NCBI RefSeq assembly: GCF_025127995.1
Contig: NZ_JAHLYP010000042.1
Coordinates: 148,424 to 212,423, forward strand
DNA from: Synechococcus sp. CS-1332
GTDB taxonomy: Bacteria > Cyanobacteriota > Cyanobacteriia > PCC-6307 > Cyanobiaceae
DNA length: 64,000 nucleotides
Reading direction: 5' to 3'
A program made the translations under genes and the position numbers. Positions 17,349 to 25,985 of this stretch are shown here, one piece after another. Under the pieces are notes generated by a model. It did no database searches, was not told where the DNA came from, and saw nothing but the letters and a program-made list of their open reading frames with translations. Each line of letters starts with the position of its first letter. Position 1 is the stretch's first letter.

Positions 17349-17600
17349 TCAGTCGGCCAGGTCGGGGGTTTCGGTGAACGGCTCGCTGCGGCCGGTGCGC
17401 AGGCACTGATGCTCCAGGGAGGCCGGTGACTCCGCCCGCAGATCGTCGAGGAACGCCGGCAGAGCCCGCTCCAGCGTTTGTCGGCGCACAAAGGGGCCGA
17501 ACCAGTACACCGCGTCGGGAGAGCGGGTTTCCACCCGCGCCCACCAGGCCAGGCCCAGCCCATTGGCGATGCCGCGCGAGGGCCAGAGCAGTGGATTCAT
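17349..17600 (-). CDS. DUF1816 protein
   Basis: 83 residues from ATG 17600 (MNPLLWPSRGIANG). The conserved core WWARVETRSPDAVYWFGPF followed by LERALPAFLDDLRAE matches the small cyanobacterial DUF1816 family, a single compact domain that is distantly like the CpcD linker fold. Function is not established; some members are associated with phycobilisome or nutrient-stress genes. It sits between the rRNA methyltransferase and gatA on the same strand with gaps of 57 and 30 bases, suggesting one transcript. Confidence 0.78.
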   Translation of the reverse strand: MNPLLWPSRGIANGLGLAWWARVETRSPDAVYWFGPFVRRQTLERALPAFLDDLRAESPASLEHQCLRTGRSEPFTETPDLAD

Positions 17601-17657
17601 GGAGGGGGGATGCAAGGAGGCCATTCTGGGGGGGCGGCTGGCCCACCCCCGGTGGGT

Positions 17658-19340
17658 TCAAAGGCGGATGTCGCCCTCGAAACCTGTTGCCGACTCGGGC
17701 AGATGCGGCAGTGTCTCCAGGGAGTCCCCGTGGGGAGCTTCCGGGGAAGAATCCTGGTCATCCTCGGCGAGCAACTCGTTGGCAACCGGCTCGTCGGACC
17801 CGTCCAGCTCGCTTTCCAAGGTCGGTTCCGGCTCGCTCTCCACGGGCGGTTCCGGCTCGCCGTCGCCAGGTGTTTCCTGGTGTTGCCAGGCGACTGGCTC
17901 AATCGCAGCGGAGGACTCCTCATCGGGATCGGGTGGCGCCGGCATCGAGGGGCGCACAATCCTGGGGGCGGGAGCGGTGCCCGTCAGGCCCCGCATCCAG
18001 CCGCGACGGGCCACTTCGTAGAGCAGCAGCGCCGTGGCCACCGAGGCGTTCAGGCTCGGGGTGGCGCCCCGCAGGGGAATGCGCACCAGTTGGTCGCAGG
18101 AACGGCGCGTCAACAGCGACAGGCCATCCCCTTCCGAACCGGTGACCACCACCAGGGGGCCCTCCAGGTCGACCTCCTCCAGGCTGACCGTGCCCTCCTC
18201 CGCCAGGCCCACCACCCGGTACCCCTCCTGTTTGAGGGTGTCGAGGGAACGGTTGAGGTTGACCACCCGGGCCACCGGCAGATGCTCCAGGGCGCCGGCG
18301 GCGACCTTGGCCACCGAGCCGGTGAGGCCGGCGTTGCGGCGCTGGGGCAGCACCATGCCATGGGCGCCCAGGGCCTCGGCGCTGCGCACGATGGCCCCGA
18401 GGTTCTGGGGATCCGTCAGGCCATCCACCGCGATCAGCAGGGGGGCCTCACCGATCGAGCGGCAACCTTCGATCAGGCTGGTCAGGTCGAGGGTCTCGGC
18501 GGCGGCGGGCTGCAGCACGATGCCCTGGTGCACGGCGCCACCGGTGAGCTGGCCCAGGCGCGCCCAGGTCACCTCCTCCACCAGCACGCCGGAGGACTTC
18601 GCCTCCCGCAGCAGCTGCAGGAAACGCGGGTTGAAACGCATCTCGGGCGTGCACCACACCCGGTGGATCGGCCGACCGCTCTCCAGGGTGGCCTGAGTCG
18701 TGTGGCGTCCCCAGATCAGGTCAGTGGGGGCGGCGGCGGCAAAGGCGTCGGCTGTGCCACGGAAGTCGACATCAGAGCCGTCGGACTCCGGCCGCTCAGC
18801 TCCGCTGCGTCCCTGGAAGGTCCGCGGGGCGCGGTCCGCGTCCCGGAACAGGGCCGGTCCGCGGCGGGCCGGGCCGGTGCGCGAGGGGATGGGACGGCCG
18901 GTGGTCGGCCGTCCGGCCCCACCACGGCTCGGAACGGGGCGGCCGAAGGAGGGTCGGGCGGGGATGAAGCGGTCACCACCGCGACGCTCGCGGGTCGGCC
19001 GTCCGGCGCCGCCGCGGGAGTCGTCGGGTCGATCGGCGCCGGGGCGCCCCTCGTAGGGACGGCGGCCGTAGGGGCTGCCGGCCGAGCGGTCGGGGCCACC
19101 CGGCCGCTCACCGCCGCGTTCACCGCGTTCTCCGCCGCGTTCCCGATCAAAGGGAGGCTTGTCACGGCCGTAGGCCTCGCCGGGGCGGCGGGGGCGGGCG
19201 GAGCCGGAACCGCGGTTGATGGGGCGGCCACCGGCGCCGGAGCCAAGGCGGCGGGGGGTCCGGTCAGCGCCGGAATCAGGGCGACGGTCAGGACGGCGGT
19301 CGGGACGGCGGTCGCCGCGGCGGTCAGGGGAGGGACTCAT
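17658..19340 (-). CDS. rlmB: TrmH/SpoU-family RNA 2'-O-methyltransferase (RlmB-like) with long disordered extensions
   Basis: 560 residues, about twice the usual ~250. Residues 1-205 are a low-complexity Arg/Gly/Asp/Pro region (DRRPDRRPDRRPD, ERGGERGERGGERPGG, repeats of GRP), an RGG-type RNA-binding extension. The methyltransferase follows: substrate domain from about 208 (LIWGRHTTQATLESG), then the knotted SpoU domain with DGLTDPQNLGAIVRSAEALG, VVVTGSEGDGLS and IPLRGATPSLNASVATALLLYE. The last 100 residues are acidic and disordered. The likely reaction is 2'-O-methylation of 23S rRNA G2251. Its ATG overlaps the mini-RNase III stop by four bases, coupling two rRNA-maturation genes. Confidence 0.88.
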   Translation of the reverse strand: MSPSPDRRGDRRPDRRPDRRPDSGADRTPRRLGSGAGGRPINRGSGSARPRRPGEAYGRDKPPFDRERGGERGERGGERPGGPDRSAGSPYGRRPYEGRPGADRPDDSRGGAGRPTRERRGGDRFIPARPSFGRPVPSRGGAGRPTTGRPIPSRTGPARRGPALFRDADRAPRTFQGRSGAERPESDGSDVDFRGTADAFAAAAPTDLIWGRHTTQATLESGRPIHRVWCTPEMRFNPRFLQLLREAKSSGVLVEEVTWARLGQLTGGAVHQGIVLQPAAAETLDLTSLIEGCRSIGEAPLLIAVDGLTDPQNLGAIVRSAEALGAHGMVLPQRRNAGLTGSVAKVAAGALEHLPVARVVNLNRSLDTLKQEGYRVVGLAEEGTVSLEEVDLEGPLVVVTGSEGDGLSLLTRRSCDQLVRIPLRGATPSLNASVATALLLYEVARRGWMRGLTGTAPAPRIVRPSMPAPPDPDEESSAAIEPVAWQHQETPGDGEPEPPVESEPEPTLESELDGSDEPVANELLAEDDQDSSPEAPHGDSLETLPHLPESATGFEGDIRL

Positions 19341-19744
19341 GGGCTGGCGGAGGGGGGACAGGGTTCGGTCTTCTCGAGATGGTCCAGCAGCTCAGCCAGC
19401 CGTCTGGGGTCCTGCAGAAAAAGCCATCCCAGCATCGTCTCAAATCCCGTGGCCTGCCCATAGGCCCGAGGGTTGCCACGGCGGGGACCCCGTCCCGCCT
19501 GGTTGCGGCCGCGCAGCACGACGCGGCGCTCCACCTCGCTGAGCAGGGGATCCAGACGCTGCAGGGCTTCCGCCTGGGCTTCGGCCTGGACCTCCGCCAC
19601 CACAGCCAGGTGCAGCTCGGCGGCCCGGGCCGGCTGGCGGCAGTGCCGCAAGCGCTGGTGCAGTTCCCAGACCGCATCCCCCAACCAGGCCAGCTGGGCC
19701 GTGGCCAGGGGCGTGCCAGGAGCCTGGGCTGGCACGGAGGCCAC
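19337..19744 (-). CDS. mrnC: Mini-ribonuclease III
   Basis: 135 residues, the normal size for a catalytic RNase III domain without a dsRNA-binding domain. LAWLGDAVWELHQRL carries the catalytic aspartate (Asp23), and LLSEVERRVVLRGRN and YGQATGFETMLGWLFL carry further conserved acidic and aromatic positions. It matures 23S rRNA ends in bacteria that have it. The start was set at GTG 19744 because family similarity begins there and a GGGGA lies about ten bases upstream; the longer frame up to 19927 overlaps the STAS gene. Its stop shares ATGA with rlmB. Confidence 0.85.
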   Translation of the reverse strand: MASVPAQAPGTPLATAQLAWLGDAVWELHQRLRHCRQPARAAELHLAVVAEVQAEAQAEALQRLDPLLSEVERRVVLRGRNQAGRGPRRGNPRAYGQATGFETMLGWLFLQDPRRLAELLDHLEKTEPCPPSASP

Positions 19745-19760
19745 CCAGCGGCCAGTCCCC

Positions 19761-20144
19761 TCAGGCGGGGGCGAGGCTGCCAAGGGCGGACTCCAGATCG
19801 GGTTGCAGGTGCAGAAAGGCCTCCAGGCGCACCAGCTTGACGGTCTGGACGACGCGGGCGTTGCCGACCACAAGGAACTGACGGGAGCTCTCGTTGAACA
19901 GCTTGGCCAGCTGCACCAGGGCGCCAAGTCCGGAGGAGTCGATGAAATCGATGCGGCTGAGGTCGATGACGACCGGGAGGGCTTCCCCCTTGTGCCGATC
20001 GCCGATGAACTCGGTGAACTGCTTGTCGGAATAGGCGTCCAGTTGCCCTGTGAAACTGAACAGCAGGCACTCTTCCCGCCGTTCGCTGCCCCCTCTCAGG
20101 GAGACGGTCAGTCGCTGCAGGTCGGTAATGGCCCCAGTCCTCAA
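19761..20144 (-). CDS. STAS-domain protein (anti-sigma factor antagonist type)
   Basis: 127 residues, a stand-alone STAS fold. The core SFTGQLDAYSDKQFTEFI and VVIDLSRIDFIDSSGLGALVQL include the DSSG motif; Ser70/Ser71 is where SpoIIAA-type proteins are phosphorylated by a partner kinase. Cyanobacterial relatives act in partner-switching modules that control sigma factors or carbon and acclimation responses. No anti-sigma kinase or phosphatase is adjacent. Start is TTG 20144 by frame; no strong ribosome site is visible, so the true start may be a few codons inside. Mini-RNase III follows after 16 bases. Confidence 0.85.
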   Translation of the reverse strand: MRTGAITDLQRLTVSLRGGSERREECLLFSFTGQLDAYSDKQFTEFIGDRHKGEALPVVIDLSRIDFIDSSGLGALVQLAKLFNESSRQFLVVGNARVVQTVKLVRLEAFLHLQPDLESALGSLAPA

Positions 20145-20212
20145 GGTGTTGAACGCGCCGAACTGTAGAGACCCCTACCCCGAATGCGGGTACCGCAACG
20201 AAACGTGGCGAT

Positions 20213-21412
20213 TCAACGGCGTTCCGCCATCAATGCCGTGAACCGGGCGAAGTGATGGTCGGCATCGTGGGGGCCGGGACTGGCCTCCGGGTGGTATTGG
20301 ATGCCGAACACCGGCTGATGGCGCAATTCCAGGGCGGCCACCGTGCGGTCATTGAGGTTGTGGTGGGTGATCCGCACCCGCTCGTCCGGAAGGGAGGCCG
20401 GATCGAGGGCGAAACCGTGGTTCTGGCTGGTGATCTCCACCGATCCGGGGGAGCCGCAGGGGTGGTTGAGGCCGCGGTGGCCGTAGCCGAGCTTGAAGCT
20501 GCGGCCCCCCAGGGCCAGTCCAAGGATCTGGTGGCCGAGGCAGATGCCGAAGACCGGCAGCTGCGGTTGCTGCAGCAGGTCGCGGGCCAGGGCGATCCCT
20601 TCGCGCACCGCCGCCGGATCGCCGGGGCCATTGGAGAGGAACACCCCCTCCGGCTCCAGGGCCAGCACCTGCGCCAGGCTGGCATCGGCCGGCAGCACGG
20701 TGACCGCGCAGCCGTGGGCCACCAGGCGCTCGAGGATGGCCCGCTTGATGCCGAAATCGATCGCCACCACCCGGTAGGGGCGCTCAGGACGGGGCTGGAG
20801 CCTGGTGTCGAAGGGGGCCGCGCAGGGGCTGCTCCAGGTGTAGGGCTCCCTGGTGCTGACCCGGGCCGCCAGGTTGAGGCCATCCATGGCCGGGGTGGCC
20901 AGCACCTGTTGCAGCAAGGTGGCCGGGTCGGTGCCGTCGCTGGCGATGGCGCCGTTGATGGCGCCGCCCTGGCGCAGATGGCGCACCAGGGCCCGGGTGT
21001 CGACGCCACGGATGCCCACCACCCCCTGGCGGCTCAGCCAGTGGTCGAGGGTCTCCTCGCAGCGCCAGTTGCTGGGCCGGGGGGCGAGCTGGCGGACGAT
21101 GCAACCGCGGGCATGGGCGTGGTCCGCCTCCAGATCTTCGCCGTTGACGCCGGTGTTGCCGAGCTCCGGATAGGTGAAGGTGATCAGCTGGCCGGCGTAG
21201 CTCGGATCGGTGAGCACCTCCTGATAACCGGTCATGCCGGTGTTGAAGACCACCTCGCCGCAGACGCTGCCACGGGCCCCGCAGGCCAGGCCCCGCAGCA
21301 CGGTGCCATCGGCCAGGACGAGCACGGCCGGAGCGTCGTCTGGAGCGGTGCTGGGCGCAACAGGGGCCTCCTGAGGGGTATCCAGGGTGGCGGCGGCAGG
21401 AACCCTGATCAT
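20213..21412 (-). CDS. carA: Carbamoyl-phosphate synthase small subunit
   Basis: 399 residues. Hydrolyses glutamine and channels ammonia to CarB for arginine and pyrimidine synthesis. An N-terminal extension of about 28 residues precedes the small-subunit domain ([36 protein letters not shown]). The class I amidotransferase domain has the catalytic cysteine in [16 protein letters not shown] and the His/Glu pair in [12 protein letters not shown]. The ATG overlaps the trpD stop by four bases, so it is translationally coupled to tryptophan synthesis. carB is not in the window. Confidence 0.97.
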   Translation of the reverse strand: MIRVPAAATLDTPQEAPVAPSTAPDDAPAVLVLADGTVLRGLACGARGSVCGEVVFNTGMTGYQEVLTDPSYAGQLITFTYPELGNTGVNGEDLEADHAHARGCIVRQLAPRPSNWRCEETLDHWLSRQGVVGIRGVDTRALVRHLRQGGAINGAIASDGTDPATLLQQVLATPAMDGLNLAARVSTREPYTWSSPCAAPFDTRLQPRPERPYRVVAIDFGIKRAILERLVAHGCAVTVLPADASLAQVLALEPEGVFLSNGPGDPAAVREGIALARDLLQQPQLPVFGICLGHQILGLALGGRSFKLGYGHRGLNHPCGSPGSVEITSQNHGFALDPASLPDERVRITHHNLNDRTVAALELRHQPVFGIQYHPEASPGPHDADHHFARFTALMAERR

Positions 21413-22449
21413 CCTTCAGACCCCGACAGCGCGGCCCGCAGCGCTTCCAGCCTGGCCCAGGCGCTGCCGTCAGCCAGGGCCTGGCGGGCCCGGGCCAGGG
21501 CCGCGGCGATGGACGGCTCCAGCCCCGCCGCCTTGAGCACCAGGGCAGCGTTGAGGGCCACCACATCGGTCTGGGCCTGGGTGCCCCGTCCCTGCAGGAC
21601 CGCCTCCAGGATCAGACGGTTGGCGTCCACATCCCCGCCCCTGAGGGCCTCCAGATCGGCAGGCGCCAGCCCCAGCTCCGCGGGATCGATCCAGTCGCTG
21701 CGCACCACGCCGTCCTCCAGGAGACGCAGCTCGCTGGGACCCGAGAGGGTGGCCTCATCCAGGCCGCCATGGCCATGGACGACGATGGCGCGCCGCTGAC
21801 CGAGGCGACGCAGGGCGTCGGCCATCGGATCGAGCAGGTCGGGCCGGGCCACACCCAGCACCTGGGCCTCGGGCGTGAGGGGATTGACGAGCGGTCCGAG
21901 CAGATTGAAGACGGTGCGCACGCCGAGGCTGCGGCGCAGGGGGGCCATGCCGACGAGGGCGGGGTGCCAGCCCGGGGCGAACAGGAAGGTGACGCCGGTG
22001 CGCGGCAAGGCCTCCACCACCGTCGCCAGGGGGGCCCCCAGGCGCAGGCCCAGGGCCTCGAGCACGTCGGCCGAGCCAACGCGGCCGCTGGCACTGCGGT
22101 TGCCGTGCTTGGCCACATGGGCCCCGCAGGCCGCCGCCGTGAAGGCCACGGCCGTGGAGATGTTGAAGCTGTCGGCGCCGGCGCCGCCGGTGCCGCAGGT
22201 GTCGATCAGCTCCAGCGGGGGCCGCTCCCCAGGCAGGGGGCAGGCCTCCCGCAGGACGGCGGCCATGGCCGCCAGCTCCTCGCCGCTGGTGCCCTTGGCC
22301 CGCAGGGCCGCCAGCAAAGCCCCGGTCAGCACCGGATCGATGGCACCGGCCAGCCAGCCACGCATCAGGGCCTCGGCCTGTTCGGCCTGAAGGTCCCGGC
22401 CACACAGAAGCTGTTCCAGCAGCTGGGGCCAGGCGGGGGAGGCGGGCAT
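21409..22449 (-). CDS. trpD: Anthranilate phosphoribosyltransferase
   Basis: 346 residues. Transfers phosphoribose from PRPP to anthranilate, the second committed step of tryptophan synthesis. PRPP and anthranilate sites are clear: [41 protein letters not shown] and [19 protein letters not shown]. The start ATG 22449 ([15 protein letters not shown]) was chosen over a much longer open frame because similarity begins there. The leader between 22450 and 22560 is unusually structured (see hairpins). It forms the head of the trpD-carA pair. Confidence 0.97.
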   Translation of the reverse strand: MPASPAWPQLLEQLLCGRDLQAEQAEALMRGWLAGAIDPVLTGALLAALRAKGTSGEELAAMAAVLREACPLPGERPPLELIDTCGTGGAGADSFNISTAVAFTAAACGAHVAKHGNRSASGRVGSADVLEALGLRLGAPLATVVEALPRTGVTFLFAPGWHPALVGMAPLRRSLGVRTVFNLLGPLVNPLTPEAQVLGVARPDLLDPMADALRRLGQRRAIVVHGHGGLDEATLSGPSELRLLEDGVVRSDWIDPAELGLAPADLEALRGGDVDANRLILEAVLQGRGTQAQTDVVALNAALVLKAAGLEPSIAAALARARQALADGSAWARLEALRAALSGSEG

Positions 22450-22513
22450 CACCGAAAGCTGAACCGTCTGCGGCAACCTAAGGGAATCCTGCCACTGGCC
22501 ACCTGACACCCCA

Positions 22514-22551
22514 GGGCCGTTGGCCACGGCCCGGCCAGGCCCGGCCTGGCC
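22514..22551 (-). repeat. Two adjacent perfect hairpins in the trpD leader
   Basis: GGGCCGT-5 bases-ACGGCCC at 22514-22532 is followed directly by GGCCAGGC-3 bases-GCCTGGCC at 22533-22551. Both are perfect and GC-rich, and they lie 65-102 bases upstream of the trpD start. Neither is followed by a T-run on the minus strand. They might protect a processed 5' end, act in attenuation, or bind a protein. I found no short leader peptide with tandem Trp codons. Confidence 0.5.
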
Positions 22552-22562
22552 AGCAGCTCCCC

Positions 22563-22595
22563 AAAAAAATAGCCCGGGTGCAGAGCACGTCGGGC
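22563..22595 (-). terminator. Rho-independent terminator after the DUF3288 gene
   Basis: On the minus strand the RNA reads GCCCG, AC bulge, GTGC, loop TCT, GCAC, C bulge, CGGGC, then TATTTTTTT. The stem is at 22572-22595 and the T-run at 22563-22569. It lies about 80 bases beyond the stop of the DUF3288 gene and separates it from trpD. Confidence 0.7.
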
Positions 22596-22672
22596 CGGGT
22601 GATGGGGACGCCTCCACTATCGCCTGAGGAGCGCCATTCTGACCAACGGGCCGAAAACCGGTATCGCCGCGC

Positions 22673-22981
22673 TCAACCCGCGTCGTCGGAGGCGGTGTCG
22701 AACCCGGAACCCACCGCTTCAGCCACCGGAGCGCCGCCCGGCCGAAACCCTGCGGCCCAGATGGTCCGGGTGCGGCCATGGAGCGCCTCGGCGTCCAGTC
22801 CCCAGAGCCGCAGAACTTTCTCGAGGTCGTCGCGGATGTCGGCGGCTCCGGGAAAACCCGCGTAGCGCATCTGCAGCCGTGCTGCATCAACCAGGTGTTC
22901 CTCCTGGGGGCGCTCCACCGCCAGCAGCCGGTCGACCGTCTCCCGGTCGATGGCATGGAGGGGATGGTTCTGGTCGTCCAT
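22673..22981 (-). CDS. DUF3288 protein
   Basis: 102 residues from ATG 22981 (MDDQNHPLHAIDRETV). The family pattern is clear: an N-terminal QxHPxxxxDRxxVDxLL stretch, then LVDAARLQMRYAGFPGAADI and DLEKVLRLWGLDAEALHGRT. Small soluble helical protein found in cyanobacteria; function unknown. The C-terminal 20 residues are non-conserved. It is transcribed alone, divergent from the ABC exporter (52 bases between starts), and is followed by its own terminator. Confidence 0.78.
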   Translation of the reverse strand: MDDQNHPLHAIDRETVDRLLAVERPQEEHLVDAARLQMRYAGFPGAADIRDDLEKVLRLWGLDAEALHGRTRTIWAAGFRPGGAPVAEAVGSGFDTASDDAG

Positions 22982-23033
22982 GGCCCTGCGGCCCATGGGC
23001 CCTGGGGAGCGATGCCTAGGTTAGGGGGCCCCC

Positions 23034-24800
23034 ATGCCCCGTCCTTCCTGCATGAGCGCCCTGCGGCTGGATCTGATCGGGCGCTACCTCCGTCCCCACA
23101 GGCGCACGGTCCTGGTGGGGGCTGGAGCCCTGGTGGTGGTCAACCTGCTGGGGGTGGCGATCCCACTCGTGGTGCGGCAGACGATCAACGCGCTCAAGCC
23201 CGGCTTCGTGATGGCGGACGTGCTGGGCGTGGCGGGGCTGATCGTCGTGATGGCCACGGTGATGGGCGCCACCCGCCTCTATTCCCGGATGCTGGTGTTC
23301 GGGGTGGGCCGGCAGGTGGAGGCGAGCCTGAAGGAGCGCATCTTCGACCACGTGCTCACCCAGGACCCCGGCTGGGTGCAGACCACCGGCAGCGGCGAGG
23401 TGATCAGCCGGGCCACCAGTGATGTGGAGAACATCCGGCGGCTGCTGGGCTTCGCCCTGCTCAGTCTCACCAACACGGTGCTGGCCTATGCCCTCACCCT
23501 GCCGGCCATGCTGGCGATCGACCCCCTGTTGAGCCTGGCGGCGGTGTCCCTCTACCCCGGCATGCTGATGGTGGTGCGCCTGTTCGGCGGCCGCATGATG
23601 AAACAGCAGCGCCGGCAGCAGGAAGTGCTGGCCAACCTCAGCGACCTGGTGCAGGAGGACCTCAGCGGCATCGGCGCGATCAAGATCTACGGCCAGGAGG
23701 CCACCGAGGAGAAGGCCTTTGCCGACCTCAACAAGGTGTATCTGGACGCCCAGCTCTCCCTGGCCCGCACCCGCAGCACCTTGTTTCCCCTGCTCGAGGG
23801 GATCGCTTCCCTCAGCCTGCTGCTGCTGCTGGCCCTGGGCAGCGGCCAGCTGGAAAGCGGTCGGCTGAGTATCGGCGATCTGGTGGCCCTGATCCTGTTC
23901 GTGGAACGGCTGGTGTTCCCGACCGCCCTGCTGGGCTTCACCCTCAACACCTTCCAGACCGGACAGGTGAGCCTCGAGAGGGTGGAAGCCCTGCTCAGCC
24001 ATCCACCCGCCATCGTCTCGCCCGTCGATCCGCTGCCCCCCGGGCGACCGGCCCTCGGGGCCGTCATGGCCAAGGGACTCACGGTCCGTTATCCGGGGGC
24101 GGAGCGGCCGGCCCTCGAGGAGCTCAGCTTCGAGATCCGCCCCGGTGAGCTGGTGGCCGTGGTGGGGCCGGTGGGTTGCGGCAAGACCACCCTGGCCCGG
24201 GCCCTGGGCCGGATGGTGGAGGTGCCCTCCGGCCAGCTGTTCCTCGACGGCGTCGACGTGACCCGGCTGCGGCTGAGCGATCTGCGCCGGCAGGTGGCCC
24301 TGGTACCCCAGGAGGGCTACCTGTTCACCGCCAGCCTGGCCGACAACCTGCGCTATGGCGACCCTGAGGCCGGCATGGACCGGGTGGAGGAGGCCGCCCG
24401 GCAGGCCCGCCTGGAGGGGGACATCAAGGGCTTCCCCGATGGCTACCGCACCCTGGTGGGGGAGCGGGGGATCACCTTGAGCGGTGGGCAGCGCCAGCGC
24501 ACGGCCCTGGGGAGGGCGCTGCTCGTGGAGGCTCCCCTGCTGGTGCTCGATGACGCCCTGGCCAGCGTCGACAACACCACCGCCGCGGGCATCCTGCGCT
24601 CGGTGCGCGAGGAGCAGCAGCGCACCGTGGTGATGATCAGCCACCAGCTCTCGGCCGCGGCGGCCTGCGACCGGATCCTGGTGCTCGAAGCGGGTCACCT
24701 TGTCCAGGAGGGCCACCACACCGACCTGCTGCAGCAGGAGGGCACCTACCGCCGGCTCTGGGACCGGGAGGAAGCCGTCCGTCAGCTTCAGGCCGCCTGA
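23034..24800 (+). CDS. ABC exporter, fused membrane and ATPase domains
   Basis: 588 residues, a half-transporter of the MdlB/MsbA type that works as a dimer. The transmembrane domain (about 1-320) has six helices and the coupling-helix region GSGEVISRATSDVENIRRLLG. The nucleotide-binding domain has Walker A VVGPVGCGKTTLAR, Q-loop LVPQEGYLFTASLADNLRYG, signature LSGGQRQRTALGRAL, Walker B PLLVLDDALASVD and switch His in VMISHQLS. The catalytic residue after Walker B is Asp (LDDA) instead of the usual Glu, as in some heterodimeric exporters with one degenerate site. Substrate unknown. ATG 23034 or 23052 may be the start. Confidence 0.93.
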   Translation: MPRPSCMSALRLDLIGRYLRPHRRTVLVGAGALVVVNLLGVAIPLVVRQTINALKPGFVMADVLGVAGLIVVMATVMGATRLYSRMLVFGVGRQVEASLKERIFDHVLTQDPGWVQTTGSGEVISRATSDVENIRRLLGFALLSLTNTVLAYALTLPAMLAIDPLLSLAAVSLYPGMLMVVRLFGGRMMKQQRRQQEVLANLSDLVQEDLSGIGAIKIYGQEATEEKAFADLNKVYLDAQLSLARTRSTLFPLLEGIASLSLLLLLALGSGQLESGRLSIGDLVALILFVERLVFPTALLGFTLNTFQTGQVSLERVEALLSHPPAIVSPVDPLPPGRPALGAVMAKGLTVRYPGAERPALEELSFEIRPGELVAVVGPVGCGKTTLARALGRMVEVPSGQLFLDGVDVTRLRLSDLRRQVALVPQEGYLFTASLADNLRYGDPEAGMDRVEEAARQARLEGDIKGFPDGYRTLVGERGITLSGGQRQRTALGRALLVEAPLLVLDDALASVDNTTAAGILRSVREEQQRTVVMISHQLSAAAACDRILVLEAGHLVQEGHHTDLLQQEGTYRRLWDREEAVRQLQAA

Positions 24801-24931
24801 GCCGAAGGGACAAGCGCCGCAGGCCTGCAGGACGCGGGTTTCTAACAGTTGTTGAGTTGCACCACCCAGGGGCGTTGGCTGGGTTTATCTGGATGGGCCG
24901 TGGTTCCCTCACCGCCTGCCACGCCGTTCCC

Positions 24932-25210
24932 ATGGCCCCCACCCCGTCGCCCTTCAGCCAGCCGCTCAACGTTCGCTGCACCCTGACGTTCGGTGACATC
25001 TACGCCCAGGTGCTGATCTGGATGGCCGTCATCTTCGTGAGCCTGGCGGCGGGTCTGGCCCTGATGGGGGCGAGCCGTCCCCTGTTCGCCCTGGTGGGGG
25101 TGGGCCTGATCCTGGTGCTGTCGCTGCCCTTTCTGCTGTTCGCCTTCATCACCACCCTGCTGAACCACATCGCCCTGGTGCCGCAACAGGACCAACAGGG
25201 CGCTTCCTAG
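24932..25210 (+). CDS. Small membrane protein, unknown function
   Basis: 92 residues from ATG 24932 (MAPTPSPFSQPLNVRC). Two adjacent membrane helices (VLIWMAVIFVSLAAGLALMG and LFALVGVGLILVLSLPFLLF) with a short cytoplasmic N-terminus, and a polar tail ending VPQQDQQGAS. The domain TLTFGDIYAQVLIW looks conserved in style but I do not recognise a family. Same strand as the ABC exporter (131 bases downstream) and 26 bases before msrA. Confidence 0.62.
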   Translation: MAPTPSPFSQPLNVRCTLTFGDIYAQVLIWMAVIFVSLAAGLALMGASRPLFALVGVGLILVLSLPFLLFAFITTLLNHIALVPQQDQQGAS

Positions 25211-25236
25211 GGTTGGGTTTCTGACGGCATAGCGCC

Positions 25237-25974
25237 TTGTTCGGCCTCTTCAACAGCCCCTCCGGCGGCAGCAACACCCCGGCCCCTGACGCCGCGCGGA
25301 AGGGAGCCGCAGGGATCCACGCCGTTCTCGGCACCCCGCTGGCGGACCCCCTGCTGGTGGGCCAAGCCGAGGCGCAGTTCGGCTGCGGCTGCTTCTGGGG
25401 GGCGGAGAAGGGGTTCTGGCGGCTTCCCGGGGTGGTCACCACCGCTGTGGGCTATGCCGGTGGCCAGCTCGCCTCCCCCAGCTACGAACAGGTCTGCAGC
25501 GGTCGCAGCGGCCATGCCGAAGTGGTGCGCGTGGTGTGGGACACGGCCCGCGTCTCCTTCGCCGATCTGCTCAAACTCTTCTGGGAGTGCCATGACCCCA
25601 CCCAGGGCAACCGCCAGGGCAATGACCGGGGCAGCCAGTACCGGTCGGCCATCTTCGTGGACGACCCCGATCTGTTGGCCCTCGCCGAAGCCAGCCGCCA
25701 GGCCTACCAGGCGGTCCTCAATGTCGCCGGGGCGGGAAGGATCACTACCGAGATCGGCTCCGGCAGACGCTTCCACTTCGCTGAGCCCCACCACCAGCAG
25801 TACCTGGCCAAGCCAGGAAGCCGCCCTTACTGCTCCGCCCAGCCCACGGGCCACATCCTCGGCACTTATCCCGGTGCCACCTATCTGCTTCCGGCAGGCG
25901 TGTGGGAAAGCTATGACTGGGCCATCCCCCATTGCGTCCTTCGCGGCGACAATGCGCCGATCGCCCTCGTCTGA
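25237..25974 (+). CDS. msrA: Peptide methionine-S-sulfoxide reductase MsrA
   Basis: 245 residues, a little longer than average. Reduces S-methionine sulfoxide in oxidised proteins. The active site GCGCFWGAEKGF has the nucleophilic Cys52 in GCFWG. AVGYAGG, SGHAEVVRVVWD and FWECHDPTQGNRQGNDRGSQYRS follow in family order. The first 40 residues are a variable extension. The start appears to be TTG 25237, since the protein then begins MFGLFNSPSGG; no ATG or GTG alternative fits as well. It opens a run of closely packed genes reaching tRNA-Pro. Confidence 0.95.
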   Translation: MFGLFNSPSGGSNTPAPDAARKGAAGIHAVLGTPLADPLLVGQAEAQFGCGCFWGAEKGFWRLPGVVTTAVGYAGGQLASPSYEQVCSGRSGHAEVVRVVWDTARVSFADLLKLFWECHDPTQGNRQGNDRGSQYRSAIFVDDPDLLALAEASRQAYQAVLNVAGAGRITTEIGSGRRFHFAEPHHQQYLAKPGSRPYCSAQPTGHILGTYPGATYLLPAGVWESYDWAIPHCVLRGDNAPIALV

Positions 25975-25985
25975 CCGCCTCCTCC

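Noticed and set aside
20165..20178. GTAN8TAC (NtcA-like) site upstream of the STAS gene
   Set aside because: GTA-GAGACCCC-TAC matches the consensus, but no TAN3T box lies about 22 bases downstream on the minus strand, and several chance matches are expected in 64 kb.
21409..22956. Extended trpD start at 22956
   Set aside because: The extra 169 residues contain no family sequence and pass through the terminator and the DUF3288 gene.
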